A DNA stretch of 7,279 nt, taken from positions 1 through 7,279 of the forward strand of contig JAHEZF010000079.1 of assembly GCA_023251215.1 (NCBI GenBank). The letters are read 5' to 3'. The notes below the pieces were generated by a model, which searched no databases, was not told where the DNA came from, and saw only the letters and a list, made by a program, of their open reading frames with translations. A program made the position numbers and the translations under genes. Shown here piece by piece: positions 5,503 through 7,279 of this stretch (positions are counted from its first letter, which is position 1; each line of letters starts with the position of its first letter). The DNA is from Sphingobacteriales bacterium (GTDB lineage Bacteria; Bacteroidota; Bacteroidia; Chitinophagales; Chitinophagaceae).

Positions 5503-6195
5503 TCAAAATTCACTTCTGAGCATTTCAATCAAAGCTTTCACTCCTTCTGTTGCCGGCTTTTCAATTACGGTAAGATTATAGATTGAAGAAGTATAAGGAA
5601 TATGTTTGTCAATAATGAATTTTGGAATTTCTGCCGGAGCATAATTCACCAGGCCTGCTGCCGGATAAACCACTAAAGAAGTTCCTACGACAACAAAGAT
5701 TTCAGCTCTGCGAACAACATGGATCGCCTGTTCGATCTTCGGCACCGGTTCTTCAAACCATACAATATGCGGGCGGAATTGTCCCCCGTCAGCGGCAACA
5801 TCACCCAGCATAATATCTCCTCTTATTTCCTGTACCAGTTCTTCATTGCTGTCGCTTCGCATTTTAAATATTTCGCCGTGCAGGTGTAAGACTTTGGAAG
5901 ATCCGGCTCTTTCGTGAAGATCATCTATATTTTGGGTGACAATATGAACATCAAATTTTTTTTCCAGTTCAGCTAAACCGATATGGGCTGCGTTAGGCCG
6001 GGCATCCGCCACATTTTTCCGGCGGAGATTATAAAAATCCAGTACCAGTTGTGGATTTTTTCTCCAGGCTCTCGGTGTGGCTACTTCATTAACATCATAT
6101 CCTTCCCAAAGTCCATCGCTGTCACGAAAGGTTTTTAACCCGCTTTCAGCGCTGATGCCGGCGCCGGTGAGGACGACGAGTTTCTTTTTGGCCAT
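5503..6195 (-). CDS. cobB: SIR2-family NAD-dependent protein deacylase (class III, zinc-cysteine-free)
   Basis: Sirtuins remove acyl groups from lysine using NAD+, giving nicotinamide and O-acyl-ADP-ribose. The 230-aa cytosolic protein has the NAD-binding GAGISAESG (11-19) with TFR (22-24), TQNIDDLHERAG (87-98), the general-base histidine H106 in LHLHGE, and GTSLVVYPAA (171-180). Y55 and R58 in FYNLRRK match the Tyr-x-x-Arg that in SIRT5 and E. coli CobB favours succinyl/malonyl lysine. The usual two CxxC zinc pairs are absent: the protein has no cysteine between H106 and RPHIVWF (141-147), where GDIMLGDVAADGGQ stands instead. I recall this variant from other Bacteroidota. The usual FGE after VW reads FEE (147-149), a single Gly-to-Glu change. 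The gene follows DUF4349 by 28 bp. The symbol is a family-level assignment. Confidence 0.93.
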   Translation of the reverse strand: MAKKKLVVLTGAGISAESGLKTFRDSDGLWEGYDVNEVATPRAWRKNPQLVLDFYNLRRKNVADARPNAAHIGLAELEKKFDVHIVTQNIDDLHERAGSSKVLHLHGEIFKMRSDSNEELVQEIRGDIMLGDVAADGGQFRPHIVWFEEPVPKIEQAIHVVRRAEIFVVVGTSLVVYPAAGLVNYAPAEIPKFIIDKHIPYTSSIYNLTVIEKPATEGVKALIEMLRSEF

Positions 6196-6199
6196 GTAT

Positions 6200-6207
6200 C
6201 AAATGTA
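6200..6207 (-). promoter_or_regulatory. Possible internal -7 element for the SIR2 gene
   Basis: TACATTTG on the minus strand matches TAnnTTTG in full, within the 28-bp gap between DUF4349 and SIR2. It ends only four bases before the SIR2 ATG, so transcription from it would begin at or just inside the start codon and give a leaderless message. No clear -33 TTG lies about 19-21 bases upstream (that sequence is the end of the DUF4349 gene). The site may be fortuitous. Confidence 0.25.
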
Positions 6208-6223
6208 AAGCAGAAAAGTTTTA

Positions 6224-7141
6224 TCAGGCCTGCTTTGCTTTTGGGAGTCTTGTTTTTCTATAAATTATAACTGCTGCAAATATCATTAGCAACAAAGGCC
6301 AGACAGAAATAATTCCGACAAGCAACTCTCCTATCCAACTCCAGCCAGTACTGAAAGCCCTGCTCAGTTTTGTACCGAATGATGGCTCCTGATCAGGGTT
6401 TTTGGCTGATGCATTCAGAATTTGAGAATAGGTGAGATTGATCGTACTGAATGATGAAGAATGTGTCAGGTATTCAATTCTGCCTGCTGCTGATTCAATT
6501 TCCTCTTGTATGGAATTTATTTCAGACTGTATGCTAAGTATCTCATCCATGTTTTTTGCCTGCTTTAGCAAATCAATATAACGCTGTCTCACCTGTTTTT
6601 TTGCTTCCAGTCTTGATTTTGTATCAACAACCTCTGATGTTACATCTTCCGAAGTGATCTTTTTTTCATTGATCTTCTGAACAGCATTTGTAAGCTGCAA
6701 AACTGCATTATCAAACTGGTCAACTGGAACTTTTATTATAAGAGTATTTTCGAGGCTATAATCGGATTGGGTTTGTTCTTCCTGTGCAATGTAACCACCA
6801 AACTGTTTTACTTTTTCCCGGAGTTCCGAATTGAATTTACTATAATCTTTTACTTCGATGTTAAGAGAAGCAGTTTTAATTATTTTCTTATCCCAATCTT
6901 CCTGGGATTGTGGTGGTACTTTCTGATCTATTGAAAGTTTACCTGTTTGGTAAGAAGGCTTGCTTGTATCAGCTTTAAAGTCATCTGTGATGCTTTCTTT
7001 TGCGATTCCCGGTTTTTCACTTTCTAACTTCATATCTTTTAAAGAAAATTCGCTGATGGCCCGGTTAGCTTCCCTATTCTGACCACAGGCAATGAAGATA
7101 AATAGCAGTAATGCTGCCAAAGCAGTGATTAAGATTTTCAT
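6224..7141 (-). CDS. DUF4349 domain membrane-anchored lipoprotein-like protein
   Basis: The 305-aa protein starts with MKILITALAALLLFIFIACGQ, a lipoprotein-type signal with the lipid-acceptor cysteine at C19; phenylalanine at the -3 position makes the lipobox imperfect. A flexible linker (about 21-80) leads to the DUF4349 domain: KKIIKTASLNIEVKDY (85-100), GGYIAQEEQ (115-123), IIKVPVDQFDNAV (135-147), and SEDVTSEVVDTKSRLEAKK (164-182). A long helical, probably coiled-coil segment (about 172-225) follows, with RYIDLLKQAKNMDEILSIQSEINSIQEEIE. One transmembrane helix (about 270-294) and a basic tail RKTRLPKAKQA end the protein. DUF4349 proteins are envelope proteins of unknown role, with the domain outside the cytoplasm and the tail inside. 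The gene is the first of a likely two-gene unit with SIR2. No functional link between the two is established. Confidence 0.9.
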   Translation of the reverse strand: MKILITALAALLLFIFIACGQNREANRAISEFSLKDMKLESEKPGIAKESITDDFKADTSKPSYQTGKLSIDQKVPPQSQEDWDKKIIKTASLNIEVKDYSKFNSELREKVKQFGGYIAQEEQTQSDYSLENTLIIKVPVDQFDNAVLQLTNAVQKINEKKITSEDVTSEVVDTKSRLEAKKQVRQRYIDLLKQAKNMDEILSIQSEINSIQEEIESAAGRIEYLTHSSSFSTINLTYSQILNASAKNPDQEPSFGTKLSRAFSTGWSWIGELLVGIISVWPLLLMIFAAVIIYRKTRLPKAKQA

Positions 7142-7279
7142 GGCTATATTTTTTTGTTACAATGATTGAGATGCGCAAACTTTGTTTTTGCACAAAAGAG
7201 AATCAGGAATTGATTCTGAAAGACAGAAAAAAGTAACCTGCCCAAATTGTTAAAAGAAATGATCAGTATAAAGTAACCC
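7142..7279 (-). promoter_or_regulatory. Upstream region of the DUF4349 gene with two inverted repeats
   Basis: No coding region is supported here. Two inverted repeats stand out. AGAATCA (7199-7205) and TGATTCT (7211-7217) are exact complements around a 5-base centre, an operator-like layout. GCGCAAA (7173-7179) and TTTGCAC (7187-7193) pair on the minus-strand RNA with one G-U wobble and a 7-base loop. The closest -7 match on the minus strand is AAAGTTTG (7184-7177), one base off TAnnTTTG and lying within the second repeat. No Shine-Dalgarno precedes the ATG at 7141; the leader is A-rich. Confidence 0.35.

Noticed and set aside
1..7279. CRISPR array, tRNA, rRNA, transposase or phage genes
   Set aside because: No repeat occurs in regularly spaced arrays, no cloverleaf or rRNA-like stretch was recognised, and every long conserved frame is accounted for by cellular genes.

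Overview
The window comes from a member of the Bacteroidota, most likely a Chitinophagaceae-like organism. Several things point there: moderate-to-low GC, genes without Shine-Dalgarno sequences, upstream motifs of the Bacteroidota promoter type TAnnTTTG, a GyrA closely matching that group as I remember it, and the companion families (DUF2784, DUF4349 lipoprotein, zinc-cysteine-free SIR2). The lineage is inferred from recognition, not from a database search.

Layout, left to right. On the minus strand, a secreted tetratricopeptide-like protein (cut off by the left edge) lies downstream of a complete gyrA. A 256-bp divergent intergenic region (3215-3470) follows. It holds a good gyrA -7 element, two near-identical 16-bp palindromes on either side of it, a hairpin, a long inverted repeat and a 12-bp direct repeat running into the gyrA start codon. 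On the plus strand come a saccharopine dehydrogenase (glutamate-forming type) and, 11 bp later, a DUF2784 three-helix membrane protein; these two look like one transcription unit. A short gap between convergent genes (5405-5502) carries a GC-rich hairpin repeat of a dispersed-repeat type. On the minus strand again, a DUF4349 membrane-anchored lipoprotein-like protein is followed after 28 bp by a SIR2-family deacylase. The last 138 bp are the upstream region of the DUF4349 gene.

How the genes relate: gyrA is the housekeeping anchor (type II topoisomerase, negative supercoiling). The saccharopine dehydrogenase and the sirtuin both use nicotinamide cofactors, and lysine metabolism and lysine deacylation are conceptually close, but they are not in one operon and I infer no shared pathway. 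No phage, transposase, CRISPR array, rRNA or tRNA is visible. The window is a core-genome region rather than a defence or mobile island. Its most unusual content is the regulatory architecture upstream of gyrA, a perfect 18-bp palindrome inside the saccharopine dehydrogenase coding region, and a sirtuin lacking the zinc-binding cysteines.
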